Source: Craterostigma plantagineum
Taxonomy: Eukaryota > Streptophyta > Magnoliopsida > Lamiales > Linderniaceae
Assembly (NCBI GenBank): GCA_027422505.1
Contig: JAPQWV010000479.1
Coordinates: 321,001-385,000, forward strand
Direction of reading: 5' to 3'
DNA length: 64,000 nucleotides
The notes below the pieces were generated by a model. That model was not told where the DNA came from. It was given only the letters and a program-made list of their open reading frames with translations, and ran no database searches. Position 1 is the first letter of the stretch; every line of letters starts with the position of its first letter. The position numbers and the translations under genes are program-made. This document shows positions 1 through 11,659 of the stretch, piece by piece.

Positions 1-782
1 CGGCCACGGCCTTGGCAGCGGGCGTGGGAGCAGGCTCGGGGTCGGGCTCGGTGCGAGTCGGTGCCCGGGTTATTATTTGGGCCAAAACTCACATAAGCTT
101 CTCAAGCCCACTAAGCCCACTTAAGCCCATTTAAGCTCATTCACATGGCTAGTCCTTTTGAATAAACTCACATGGGTTTCTCATTCACCCAAACTCGGTT
201 TTGAGCGTATTAATATTCTTAGATTCCCCGTGAAACATAGATTCGTAATCTTTCAACGGGTTTTTGTTTCGACATCGGATGGCTTCCCGATTTAATTAAA
301 ACCGAGGCAATTTTTATTAATGGGCCAATGTATTCATAATCTCAATTAGCAAATGACAACCGTTATATTCATTATCGTCCATATGGTATTCGGTGTCGTT
401 TTATTGGCAAGCGTACGCTTCTTTCTTAAGATATTTTTTTCAGAGCATCGTAATATATATTTATATCACAAACTAACTACAAGTCCTTTCAAAAACCACT
501 CATGCATGTCTTTCCCAGGTTACCCCCAATAAGCTTTTGGAAAACAAAATAATGACAAAATTACTTTCTAAATCAGTAGAATCTTATTATGACAAAGGGA
601 TATGTCTAAGTGGTGGAACATCTAATATGTCCACAAGGAATAAAGTCGCAAGTTTGATTACATTTGAAATCTTTGATTTCATTATTTGTATGGATTCGAG
701 AGGGTATAGACTATGACGGCGTTGTTTTTATATTACGAATTGCCAACATCTGTAATTAATTATATATCTTGATGGAAAAACT
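1..782. other. Intergenic or old retroelement sequence, no gene recognised
   Basis: No reading frame with recognisable protein similarity is present. The first 60 bases are GC-rich. Bases 95-215 repeat short phrases such as AAGCCCA and CTCACATGGG, a composition often seen in LTR leader DNA, but no second LTR copy exists in the window, so this is only a suggestion. The remainder is AT-rich. Confidence 0.3.
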
Positions 783-918
783 AAACACTTACAACTGAAC
801 GCAAAGTATTGACAGCATTTCGAAGCGATTTTGCACATCTTAAAGTCTGCGATCTTCAGTTATCCCCAACAGGTCATGGAATATTCCCCTTATTCGTGCA
901 CTTCTTTTACCCATTCAT

Positions 919-2007
919 GTGGAAGCGATTTTGTTGTGTCCATTGAGTGAGATGAATTGCTCGGATAGAAGGATATGGTATCCTTCGAAAAACGGCATCT
1001 TCTCGATCAAGTCGGCATATTTGTTTTCTCGCTCCCTTTATCGAGAAGGCTCATCTCCCTCGAGTTCTGCCCCAGCTTCGTGGAAATTTATTTGGGAGAC
1101 AAACGTCCTTCCGCGCGTTAAAATGTTTGCATGGCACCTCGGCCATAATCTTCTTCCACCCCCATCGAATTTGGTTAAACGCAAATGCTTACTTGATGCA
1201 ACATGCCAGCGGTGCAGGAATGCAACGGAAGGTGATCATCATGTGATCGTGATTTGCCCGAGCTCGAAGGAATTATGTACTGCATCCGCTCTACCCTATG
1301 ACACCATACATAATTGGAGAGGATCTGCGGAGGAGTGGGTACGCATGATGCAAGATCATTTTCACCCCTGCTGAGTTTGACATTTTTTTGAACCACTGTT
1401 GGGCTATTTGGTCTTTGCGAAATAAGCTTGTGATGGAGGGAGTGGAGATGACGACGGCCCAGGTTCTCGTGAACACTGCTGGTACGGAGACCTCTCGTGA
1501 CCTTGCCAATTGTGAAATGAACTTGACACAATGTGTGGACCAGAAATGGAGCAAACCAGACCAAGGCACTATTAAATTTAACTTTGATGGAGCCATACAT
1601 AGATCACGAGGAGGAGCATCGATTGGCATCATGGCTCGCGATCATGAGGGTCGTTGCATGGGATGGTGGTCTAAATTCTTTCCAGGGGATTACGAGCCGA
1701 AAACTATTGAACCATTGGGAGCTAGATGGTCCTTGTACGTTGCTCGTTCGAAAGGGTGGGGCCAAATTATCATTGAAGGCGATTTCTCCGGAATTATTTC
1801 GAAACTCAAATCGCGTTGTTCTTCATCAAGGCATGCGGGGTCTATACTTCAAGATTGTGCTAATTTATCTGTTTCTTTTTGCTCTGTCGTGTTCTCCTTT
1901 TTCACAGGCATCGCAATTCGATTGCTCATTCTTTAGCAAATTCGTTAGGCTACGACGGAGAGGGTCTCTCCCCGCCATCTCAAACCATGGCAAATCTTGT
2001 AGCTTGA
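919..2007 (+). pseudogene. LINE-1 ORF2 C-terminus: zinc-binding RT domain and RNase H, frameshifted
   Basis: Frame 1 (919-1374) reads like the zf-RVT domain that follows plant LINE reverse transcriptases: an SIKSAY motif, WKFIWETNVLPRVKMFAW, then Cys pairs in CQRC and an HHVIVICP segment. Frame 2 (1388-about 1890) reads as a ribonuclease H domain with FNFDGA, an acidic IEPLGARW segment and IIEGDFSGII, which supply the expected Asp-Glu-Asp set. The last 30 codons, including HRNSIAHSLANS, lie in a third frame and end at the TGA at 2005-2007. At least two frameshifts therefore separate the parts, so no functional protein can be made. In living elements this protein nicks DNA and copies element RNA at the target site. 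Confidence 0.8.
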
Positions 2008-2011
2008 TGTT
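1995..2011. repeat. Target-site duplication of LINE-2, left copy
   Basis: TCTTGTAGCTTGATGTT here is repeated exactly at 15482-15498. It overlaps the last codons and stop of LINE-1. It is followed by a run of T, which is the poly(A) tail of the minus-strand LINE-2. Confidence 0.85.
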
Positions 2012-2107
2012 TTTTTTGAATAAAATGACCATAAAATTCAAACGAGGTCAGAAATAACAAAGTCGCTAAAGCTTGCGAAGGTGGGGAATGACCCTCGCCA
2101 TTGCAAA

Positions 2108-3608
2108 CTAAGACTTTAGCAAGGTAGTGGCAGCACTGTTGCCACTTTGTTTAACAAAACAAAATGAAATGGAATGAAACGTATCCGTAAGGGCTAGGCA
2201 GTCGTGCAAGATTGCACCAGAATTCGATGAGACTGATGAATTTGATGCAAGGCTCTTAATGATTGAGAGGCAATATCCTTTAAAGATTGTGAAACGCCAA
2301 TTGTTTCGAAGAGCAAACTGCAACGCCCAAAGGACTGATCGTGCCTCAATAACCTTCGATTTAAAAGATCCATGAAAGAATATCGTGAGCCAGCCGCAGC
2401 ATGCACCAGAGTCGTCTCGAGCAATAATGCCAATAGCTGCCCCGCCACGTTGGGGGTGCAAAGTTGAGTTTGATAATTCCTTGAGATGGACATTGGCAGT
2501 GCGCCGAAAAATGAGGCGTAGCACCCAGATCACCATAAGAGAGCGGCCTATCAAAGGATGCAATATTAGCTGCCCTCTTAACTGAGATAAGAGGGGGTGT
2601 CTTCGTGCTTCATCACCAAGCCAAATAGACCATAAGATATTGAGGAACTCATTTAAAAGTTTTGTGCCAAGGACTTCAAAAGCTTTGCGAAGCCAAAATT
2701 CAGCAGAGATGACCCACAATTTTTCGAAGCCCGAAGAGAAGCAAGAGGCTTTCCAAATTTGGCGCGAGTGAGGGCATGAGAGAAAAACGTGCTTGGTATC
2801 TTCGAATGGTGAACCACAACGGCTACAGTGAGGGCTGGGAAGACACTTTCGGGCCGCAAGATTAGTTGCGGTAGGGAGAGCATCACGACAAAGTCGCCAG
2901 GCAAAGGTTTTCACCTTTGGAATGACGCAAGAGTTCCAAAGGAATTTCCAGCATTGTGGGGAACTCGTGCTAGCAGAGGATCTCAAGGCAGTTTGCTGAG
3001 CCAGTTGATAGGCAGTCTTGACGGAGAATGTGCCATCCTTCGTGAAGTGCCAGATGAGCTTGTCGTCGTTCAGCGAGGAACTAAGTGGGGTACCCAAAAT
3101 AATTTCCGCATCACACGGGAGGAAGATTGAGAGAATTAAAGATTCATTCCAAGCGTCGGTAGCATGCATGTGGATGTTTGAAACTGTCCAGTTGCTTAGC
3201 TCATGTCGGGTCGGTGTTATTGGCTTAAAGGATGAGGTTCGGTTCAGCCACGGATCATTCCAGAGGTTTATGCTCGTTCCCGCTGTGGTTGCCATCGGAC
3301 ACCGGAGTCAATAATTGGTTTAGCCGCCATAATGCTGCACCAGGTCATTGAGGGAGCTGACCCCAGCTTAGCCTGAGAAAAGGACACGTCTGGGAAGTAT
3401 CGTACCTTGAGAACTCTAGCCAAAAGGCTATCTGGCCGAGACAAGATTCGCCACCCTTGTTTAGCGAGGAGCGCCAAGTTGAAGAGATGAAGATCTTTGA
3501 ATCCATACCTTCTGAGCTCTTTGGCCTTGCAAGATTGTGCCAAGCTAACCAGTGGGTCTTATGCTGGTTTCTCGAACTCCACCAAAACTTCGCCATACGC
3601 TTACGAAT
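2108..3608 (-). pseudogene. LINE-2 C-terminal half: zinc-binding RT domain and degenerate RNase H
   Basis: The frames at 3268-3608 and 2108-3295 give a typical LINE series: IRKRMAKFWW, LARPKSSEG, LLAKQGWRIL, then the zf-RVT domain (SVKTAYQLAQ, CWKFLWNSCVIPKVKTFAWRL, CSRCGSPFEDTKHVFLSCPHS), then RNase H with RGGAAIGIIARD. The catalytic set is damaged: the codon expected for the first Asp reads Ala (NFA rather than NFD) in the alternate frame, and the usual EGD near the end reads KGY. With the internal frameshifts this domain must be inactive. A hAT MITE separates it from the RT half. Confidence 0.85.
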
Positions 3609-4282
3609 GTCATGAATAGGGGTGGTAAACAGGTCGGGTTGGGTCACCTTCGGGTTCAACCTGTTTAATAAACGGGTTGAAAACTTCAACCCTGACCTGA
3701 CCTGTTTACTTAAACAGGTTGATAAATCAAACCCAAACCCAACCTTCTTTAACCCTAACCCAACCCGCCAACCTGCCCCGTTTAAAATTAAAAAAGAAAA
3801 AATAAAGTAGTCGATATCGATCAATGAACGCAATCAACGAAGCCTGAGCTACCTAGCATATTATTATCTAAAACAGCGACGATATCGATCAATGAAGGAG
3901 TGGATTTCTACCTTTTCGGGGACGTTATAGTCGACGATGAAGAACCCAAGTGGCTTGGGGAGTATGTGCGAGCGTAAGAGTGGATAGAGAATTAGGGTTA
4001 ATCCTTTTGTTTTGTTTATATTAATAATATTTTAATAATATATATTATTCGGGTTAAATGGGTTGATAAACGGGTTGATTTCGAGTTGACTTCAGGTTGA
4101 TTTCAGGTTGATTTCGGGTTGAAAATCCGAACCCTAACCTGACCCACTTAATAATTGGGTTGGGTTCGGGTTTACCCATTTACGTAAACAGGTCAAAAAT
4201 GCTAACCCGAACCTGCTATTTTCGGGTGCAGTTCGTGTCGGGTTGGCTGGTTGGGTCGATTTTTAACAGCCCTAGTCATGAA
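3609..4282. mobile_element. Non-autonomous hAT element (MITE) with 8-bp TSD
   Basis: The element occupies 3617-4274 (658 bp). Imperfect terminal inverted repeats are TAGGGGTGGTAAA on the left and TAGGGCTGTTAAA read inward from the right. The 8-bp duplication GTCATGAA lies at 3609-3616 and 4275-4282. Both features are diagnostic of hAT transposons. It carries no transposase. The interior is filled with variants of CGGGTTGA and AACAGGTTGA in both orientations near the two ends, with an AT-rich core. It splits the LINE-2 reading frame. Confidence 0.9.
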
Positions 4283-5700
4283 GGACCTACATCAGCAAAA
4301 AACAAGACATTGCATAAGTTGGAAGTGCTTGAATTACCGATTTGAGGAGGGTCTCGCGTCCCGCTTGGGAAAGGAGCTTCTCGGACCACCCCTTCAATTT
4401 GGACCATACGCGATCCGTAATGTAGGCGAACACTTTCGTTTTGTTCGACCAATGACGGTGTGAAGTCCCAAGCAGAGGCTGTGGCGGTTTGATCGGGGGA
4501 CGCCCAGGGTGGTACAGCATTGTTGTTAGGAATGTTCGTCAACGTTGGGTGAGAGTGAAGCCGATGATTTTTCGAAGTTAACAATCTGGCATGAACCTGA
4601 GCGATATACGTCCAGAACGGCAGTGAGAACCGGCATTGCTCTGCTTGTCGCCTGACAGAAAATAACGGTGTCGTCTGCAAAGAGGAGGTTGGAAATAGAG
4701 GGAGCTCCTCGCCGAATAGAAAATCCTTTCAATTTATTCAAATGCTCGGCTTCCTGCAGCAGGCTACAAAAAGATTTTGTGCACAAAAGGAATATAAAAA
4801 GAGAAAGTGGGTCTCCTTGGCAAAGACCACGAGATGGGGCAAGGCTGCCAAAGACTTTTCCATTAAGGGTAAAATCATATTTAACATTCGTAATGCATTT
4901 CAGAATTAAAGTTATTAATGAAGAATGAAATCCAAGTTGGTTCATAACCTTTTCGATGAATGGCCACTCAACACGGTCAAATGCTTGCTCATGTCCAGTT
5001 TAAGGGAGCATAATCCCTCTCTACCTCTTCTTTTCTATCTCAAGGCATGGTTAAGTTCGTAAGCAACTAGGACATTCTCAGTAATAAGTCGATTATGTAT
5101 GAAAGCTGATTGGGTTGAGGAAATAATGTGGTCCATCACTGCACGAAGGCGGTTAGTCACACATTTAGATGCAATACGATAAATAACGTTACACAAGCTA
5201 ATAGGGCAGAATTGGGTCACTGTTTCTGGGTTTTTCAGTTTTGGAGTTAAACCAAGCGAGTGCCATGAAAGAAGGGGAAACACGCATCATGGTTAAGGAA
5301 ATCCATAATATAACGAGTAGTTTGTCCCCCAACAATATCCCAGTATTTTTGGTAGAAAAGAGGGGGAAGCCATCGGGACCCGGGGAATTTGAGAGAGGAC
5401 ATACCTGAGAGGGCTAGTTTTACCTCTTCCTCGGTCTACTGTTTCAAGAGCGCCTCGTTCATATCGTACGAGACTCGTCTTTGGATTGCGTTGACGGCCT
5501 TCTCCATGGCTGACTGCGAAGGAGCTGAAGAAGAGAATAAGTCCGAGAAAACGCAGCAACTATGTCCTCAATATCGTGTGCTCACACCATTGTCCATGCC
5601 TGTTCTTAATCTGAGTAATATAGTTATGCTTCTTGCGACATGAGGCTTTGTTGTGAAAAAATTTTGTGTTACGATCACCTTCTTTGAGCCATTCTGTCTT
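4283..5700 (-). pseudogene. LINE-2 reverse transcriptase domain, broken
   Basis: Segments in changing frames match a plant LINE reverse transcriptase. 5035-5283 contains FCPISLCNVIYRIASKCVTNRL and STQSAFIHNRLITENVLVAYE. 4526-4945 contains LNGKVFGSLAPSRGLCQGDPLS and the catalytic FADD motif in LLFADDTVIF. 4287-4520 contains RETLLKSVIQALPTYAMSCF, after which a TAG stops the frame eight bases from the MITE. The end at 5645-5700 reads [18 protein letters not shown], and its upstream continuation is found beyond the LTR element at 15300. Stops and frame changes show it is dead. Confidence 0.85.
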
Positions 5701-5705
5701 GCTTC
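5701..5705. repeat. Target-site duplication of the Tekay element, left copy (GCTTC)
   Basis: GCTTC is repeated at 15295-15299, directly outside the two LTR ends that start with TG and end with CA. Confidence 0.9.
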
Positions 5706-8047
5706 TGTGGCGACCCTCATTTTCTAATTATGATTAGTGGCAGATTTCCGCAACGTAAGCCGCGGAAGGCCCGTCTAATTAAAAAATTTTCCTAAAATAA
5801 TATATATTACTATAAACATATGTCTACATTGTCATCTCTATACACGGGCCGAAGCCCCAAAAATATCAAAAGAAGAAAAAGCCCTAACACCGCTCCACAG
5901 GTCTTCATCCATGTACCGCCCTGCCCTCAAAAGTCCGTGGAGCACCGCCACCAGCCGCCTCAGTCACGACGCATATCAGCGTCGGACTCAGTACCTACAA
6001 CACGTAAACACTGAGCAATTTGCCCAGTAGGTGAATAAAATGCATGTATGCAAGTGTGCATTCAACCCCAATCCCAATATCTCACGACATAATATAATGC
6101 ACACTCTTCTTTACCCACGTTCCTATTTCACACAACACAGGGCCCTAGGTTAGGCTCGACACCCTAGCGCGCAAAGACTACTGGGAGGCCACCCCCAAGT
6201 CTCGCGGCAGCCTACCCTGGTAGTGCACTGGACGATCACGCTAATGGCCTCCTACCGGGTCGCTCCGCACCAAAAGTATACACTGATAGTGCATTGGACG
6301 ATCACGCCAATGGCCTCCTATCATGTCACATCAATATCTCATCCGGCGGTATGCACCTCGGGATTGTCACGCCCGAGTAGACAGATCGATCACGCCTGTC
6401 TCCGCCAGGTGCCCAGTGAGCCCAACCTCGACTCCTCTAAGAGTCACCAATCATAAGCATCTCACTCTACCCCGTACGTCAATATCTCATATTACCGTCT
6501 CAATACGGTACAACCATCTCTCTCTCTCTAACGTGGTATGCATGCGCTATGCATATACATGAAATTTCATAAAGCATGATCCACGTACAACGTAAGTAAA
6601 ACAGGTCAAACATACAAATCATATAAGCCACGTAAATCACATAATCACGTGAAAACACATAATTGTGTGTACGTATTGTAGATGGATAATCCACCTACCT
6701 GTCCTCCTGCTATTGTCAAATAAGAAGTCCGGTGTGGTCCCTATATATCGATCCTCTGAATATAATAAATATTTTCATATTAATAAATTTACTAAGTCAT
6801 ATAAATTTTGAAAATGCTAAAATTATCAAAATCCTAAAATTTATGAAAACCTAAAAATAATGAAATGCTTAAAAATAAATAAACCCTAGAAATAACAAAA
6901 CCCTAAAATACCGAAAATTTATTAATTAAAACACAATGTCGAAATACCAATGTCGAGATCTATGAGCTTGCCGAGATCTTTGATTGAAATGAAAATGTCG
7001 AGTTCCTAGTTCAAATAAATATGGAGACCTTAGAAATGTCGAGTCCCCTAATGATCTTATCGAGATTTTTAAAAGATAATGTCGATATGTGATAGTGATA
7101 GGAAGATGTCGAATTGCATAGCTGAGAGAAGTCGAGACTATATGTCAAAGCCTTACAAATGTCGAGACCATTATTTCTTGAAAATGTCGAAACCCTTGTA
7201 AAATGTCGAGACCGTTGTTTATCAATTGTCGAGATCCATTACCTCTCGAGATCTAATAAATGTCGACTTCTTCACACAATGTCGAGAACTTTTATTGTGT
7301 GTGTGTGTATATCGAGAACTTCTAATTCATATACGGAAAACTAGAATCCATCATTGTTCTCATATCGAAAAACCCTCAAACATTGAAATTATTCTACCAT
7401 CACGGTTATCTAAGTCATCATATCTTTTTGTGAATGTCTCATATATCGAAAATCTCCTAAGCTCCTATCTTATCACATAGACACGCATGATCAAGAACTG
7501 CTCTTCGAAAGCTTTGAGTTTATGTAAGTATGGTAATTCCGAAACATAAAATCACATAAGGCCTACACATATCGAACAGTGAACACAACATGTATATTAT
7601 CCATGAAAAGTTTCACATACCTTACTTTGAAAACTATGCTTTTCAAATTACTAAATTCCTTATTATGAATAATTCAATCACTTCTGGGATTCCTAAACGT
7701 TCTAAGCCTCGAAAACTTCCTAGAGCTCTTATATAACCACATAACAACATATTGAATACATTAAACATTATGTATAAAAGGGTTATCGTACCTTACCTTG
7801 AGAATGAACTTACGGATGCTTAACTTTCTTCAAAAATTTCGTTCTAGCTTTGTTGGTAAAGGAGGGTTTTTTCCTCTAATGTTTATGATATACTTGAAAT
7901 GCTGTGAAAGTATCAAATGATTTGACATTAGGTTAGTGACGAGATTTCCTATGGTTTAGGTAACGTGAATATTAAAATTCATTTTTGAGAACTTGGGCCT
8001 AATTTCAATCCAAATTATAGCCCAATTCATTATAATATAAATCTCAC

Positions 8048-8079
<32 letters not shown>

Positions 8080-8174
8080 TTCAAACAAGTTAAAACTAAA
8101 AATTTATATTTAATTTCGCATAACTGCAAAATTAATTACACCGAAATCCCGTGTCAAAATTTACGGTTATTACA
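5706..8174 (-). repeat. Tekay/Del 3' LTR (left in the window)
   Basis: 2,469 bp beginning TGTGGCGACC and ending GGTTATTACA. It contains two near-identical 70-bp units at 6220-6330 (sharing GACGATCACGCCAATGGCC), a cluster of TGTCGAGA-type words from 6938 to 7370, and an (ATT)n run at 8049-8080. Compared with the other LTR it has a longer segment near 6560-6610 and a shorter ATT run. Confidence 0.92.
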
Positions 8175-8190
8175 TCCTCCCCCCTTAAAA
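8175..8190 (-). promoter_or_regulatory. Tekay polypurine tract
   Basis: Read on the minus strand this is CTTTTAAGGGGGGAGGA immediately before the TG of the 3' LTR. It is the purine-rich primer site for plus-strand DNA synthesis. Confidence 0.85.
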
Positions 8191-8207
8191 GAATTTCGTC
8201 CCCGAAA

Positions 8208-9712
8208 TTACGCCGACTGGAATAACTCGGGATAACGAATTCTCATATCATCTTCACGTTCCCACGTGGCTTCCTCAACTGATTGATTTCGCCACAAAAC
8301 CTTAACTAACGGAATAGTCTTATTTCGTAGTCGTTTCGACTCGTACATCAAAATTTCTACAGGCTTCTCTTCATAACTCAAGTCAGGCTTGAGCTGTTGA
8401 TAAAGAAGCTCGTTCTGGATAACGTGGCTCGGGTCCGCAACGTACTTTCGTAACGTCGATACGTGAAATACGTCGTGAACTTGCGATAGGGAAGCTGGCA
8501 ATTCTAATTGATACGCGACTTCACCCACTCGCTTGATGATTCTGAATGGGCCTATATATCTGGGGCTTAGCTTGACCTTTCGTCCGAAGCGCTTTATGCC
8601 TTTCATCGGGGAAATTTTTAGAAACACTTGATCATCTTCTGCGAATTCCAAAGGTCGTCGTCGGTGATCTGCATAACTCTTCTGTCGACTCTGAGCCGTT
8701 CGCATTCTCTCTCTAATTTTGGTAACTGCTTCGGTTGTTTCTCGGATCATATCAGGTCCTAATAAAGCTCGTTCGCCGATTTCGTCCCAATGAACTGGGG
8801 ATCGGCATTTGCGCCCGTACAATGCTTCGTACGGTGCCATCCCGATCGTAGCATGGAAGCTATTGTTGTAAGAAAATTCAATCAGCGGCAGGTACTTACT
8901 CCAGTTTCCCTTGAAGTCTAGCACGCACGCTCGTAACATGTCCTCAAGGGTTTGGATCGTCCGTTCAGGCTGCCCATCAGTCTGGGGATGATATGCAGTA
9001 CTGAACGAGAGCTTCGTACCCATCGCTTTCTGTAGGCTCTGCCAGAAATTGGATAGAAATCTCGAATCTCGATCCGAGACGATAGAGATTGGGATCCCAT
9101 GGAGTCGAACAATCTCCTGAATGTACAATTCGGCATACCGTTCCATAGAAAAAGTAGAGCTGATAGGAATGAAATGGGCTGATTTGATTAGGCGATCAAC
9201 AATCACCCAAATAGCATCGTGGCCTTTCGTCGTTTTAGGCAAACCAACGACGAAGTCCATCGTGATATTGTCCCATTTCCATTCAGGAATCGGTAAAGGC
9301 TGCAGAGTTCCAGCTGGTGGCTGGTGTTCCGCTTTGATCAGCTGGCACGTCATACATCTACTTACGAACGTGGCGATATCCTTCTTCATTCCCGGCCACC
9401 AATATATGATTCGCAAATCTTGGTACATCTTTGTCGCGCCCGGGTGTACTGAGTACGTTGTTGCGTGCGCCTCTGTCATTATCGTTCGTCGTAACTCCTC
9501 GTCGTTGGGCACGTATAGCCGATTCGTGTATAACAAGGTTCCGTCTGCCCGAATTTCGAAGTCTTCGGGTAGTGTATCCTTTGCCTTTAGGTAAAATTCA
9601 TCCTCTTCTTGTGCTTTCCTGATTTGTTCTAGCAACGTAGGTTGTAGAGTCAGTGTTGCTAGTTTCGTCTCGACTTCGCCTAAATTGACTATTTCTCTCC
9701 AAGCCTGTGCAA
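8208..9712 (-). pseudogene. Tekay integrase with chromodomain-like C-terminus
   Basis: The open frame from 9635 to 8208 (475 codons) has the integrase zinc-binding His-His-Cys-Cys array (YSVHPGATKMYQDL then CMTCQLIKAEH) and the DDE core: D in ITMDFVVGLP, D in SIVSDRDSRF and E in DGQPERTIQT. The SH3-like GPFRIIKRVGEVAYQL segment follows. It ends in RLRNKTIPLVKVLWRNQSVE..ATWE, a chromodomain-like tail that in chromoviruses is thought to guide insertion to heterochromatin. The frame is intact from 9690 down, but a one-base loss near 9712 separates it from the RNase H upstream. The integrase alone could therefore still be made only from an internal start. Confidence 0.88.
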
Positions 9713-10666
9713 TTCCGTGTTCATCGCCTTTCGACTAAGCGCGTCTGCGACTATGTTCGCTTTGCCCGGATGATAATTGATAACGCAGTCGTAGTCTTTT
9801 ACAAGTTCCAGCCATCGTCGTTGTCTCATATTTAACTCCTTCTCAGTGAAGAAGTACTTCAAGCTTTTGTGGTCTGTGAAGATCTCACACCTTTCTCCGT
9901 AAAGGTAGTGTCTCCAGATTTTTAATGCGAAAACCACAGCTGCTAATTCTAGATCGTGGGTCGGGCAGTTCTTCTCGTACTCTTTAAGTTGTCGTGAGGC
10001 GTAAGCAATCACTTTACCGTTCTGCATCAACACGCATCCTAGTCCATTCTTCGAAACGTCGCTATAAACTGAGAATCCTCCCGTTCCCGATGGAATTGTT
10101 AGAATGGGGCCAGAAGTGAGTCGCTTCTTCAATTCCTGAAAGCTTTGTTCGCACGCTTCAGACCACTTGAAAGGCACGTTCTTCCTGGTCAAGTTCGTCA
10201 GTGTCGAGGCAATGCTAGAGAAGTCAGCTATGAACTTACGGTAGTATCCCGCAAGTCCTAGAAAACTTCGGACCTCGGTCGGAGTAGTTGGTCGTGGCCA
10301 ATTGTTCACGGCCTCAATCTTACTCGAGTCCACGGAGATTCCACTCCCGGAAATCACGTGTCCCAAGAAGGCTACTTGCTCAAGCCAAAATTCGCATTTC
10401 TTGAATTTGGCGTAGAGCTGTTTCTCACGCAAGATTCCTAAGACGATTCGTAAATGATTCTCGTGTTCCTCCCTCGTCTTAGAATAGATCAGGATATCGT
10501 CAATAAAGACGATTACGAAACGGTCGAGATAGTTCTTAAAGACCCGATTCATCAAGTCCATAAAAGCAGCTGGGGCGTTTGTCAGTCCGAATGGCATGAC
10601 CAAAAACTCATAATGGTCGTACCTCGTACTGAATGCAGTTTTAGGAACATCTGTCTCCCTAATCTT
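9689..10666 (-). pseudogene. Tekay reverse transcriptase (C-terminal part) and RNase H
   Basis: The frame reads [20 protein letters not shown], the active-site FIDD ([12 protein letters not shown]), the RT thumb [16 protein letters not shown], then the RNase H domain [45 protein letters not shown] and the VADALSRK end. It is separated from the start of RT by one TGA at 10667-10669 placed right after the SGYHQ motif. The 3' end shifts frame near 9712. Confidence 0.9.
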
Positions 10667-11659
10667 TCACTGATGGTATCCCGAACGGAGATCAATTTTC
10701 GAGAATACCGTAGCACCCCGTAGTTGGTCGAACAGATCATCGATCCTCGGCAACGGATATTTATTCTTGATCGTGATCTTATTCAGCTCCCTATAGTTGA
10801 TGCATAGTCGCATCGACCCGTCTTTCTTTCGCACAAATAAAACCGGCGCTCCCCATGGTGAAAAACTGGGTTGAATAAACCCCTTCTGCAACAAGTCCTC
10901 CAGTTGTTCCTTCAATTCTTTCAGTTCATTCGGTGCTAGTCGATAAGGAGCCTTAGAAATAGGGGCAGACCCCGGCATCAGATCTATCATAAACTGTATT
11001 TCTCGATCAGGGGGTAACCCCGGGAGATCATCGAGAAATACATCAATATACTCATTGACTATCGGTACGTCCTTCAGTTCTGGCTGAGGTAACTCCTCTG
11101 CCTTCACCGCATATACTAGATAAGACTCACAACCAGATCTCAATAGTCGTTGAGCCTTCAGCGCAGAGATCCGCGAAATACGATTCGAAGTAGTTTTTCC
11201 CGAAAAAGTGAACACCTCTTCTTCGGGCAGTTGAAATTTTACGACCTTCTTGTTGCAATCTATGATGGCTCCGTATCTCGAAAGCCAATCCATCCCAAAA
11301 ATAACATCATAGTCGTTCATTGGGATTACAATCAGGTCGACGCTCGGATCTCTACCCTCAATGTTAACGGAGCATCCTTTCAGCACTTGGTTAGTGCGCG
11401 TCGGATCACCGTGTGGTAGGATAACTATGTAATTGCACTCAGATAAGGTAGGAGAAACTCCCACCTTTTCCACATATTTGGCCGACACGAATGAATGTGT
11501 AGCCCCAGAGTCAATTAACACAGAAGTGGGAACGTCATAGATAGTCAACGTACCTGTTACTACAGAAGGATTTGCTTCGGCCTCCTCATTCGTCAGAGTA
11601 AAAACTCGTGCTGGCACCGGAGGGGGTCGAATCAACGATCGGTTCGGAACTTGAGGCAT
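10667..11659 (-). pseudogene. Tekay aspartic protease and N-terminal reverse transcriptase
   Basis: The protease active site is DSGATHSF, preceded by [12 protein letters not shown] and followed by [17 protein letters not shown]. The RT begins with [21 protein letters not shown] and continues through [20 protein letters not shown] and DLRSGYHQ, then meets the TGA. It is in the same frame as gag upstream, so this element once made a single gag-pol polyprotein. Confidence 0.9.

Larger units (their letters stand above)
783..2011 (+). mobile_element. LINE-1: 3' part of a non-LTR retrotransposon (L1/RTE-type plant LINE)
   Basis: Coding remnants of the reverse-transcriptase zinc-binding domain and an RNase H domain run on the plus strand and end in a TGA at 2005-2007. 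The 3' tail of the element is not here but at 15499-15529, where it ends in A7, because a second LINE inserted at this point. The endonuclease and main RT domains are absent, so the copy is 5'-truncated. The left boundary is approximate. Confidence 0.75.

Noticed and set aside
1388..2057. Complete RNase H gene
   Set aside because: Frame changes and the shared LINE tail show it is part of a truncated LINE, not a host gene.
6938..7370. CRISPR-like array of TGTCGA words
   Set aside because: Spacing and repeat length are irregular and the host is a plant; these are LTR motifs.
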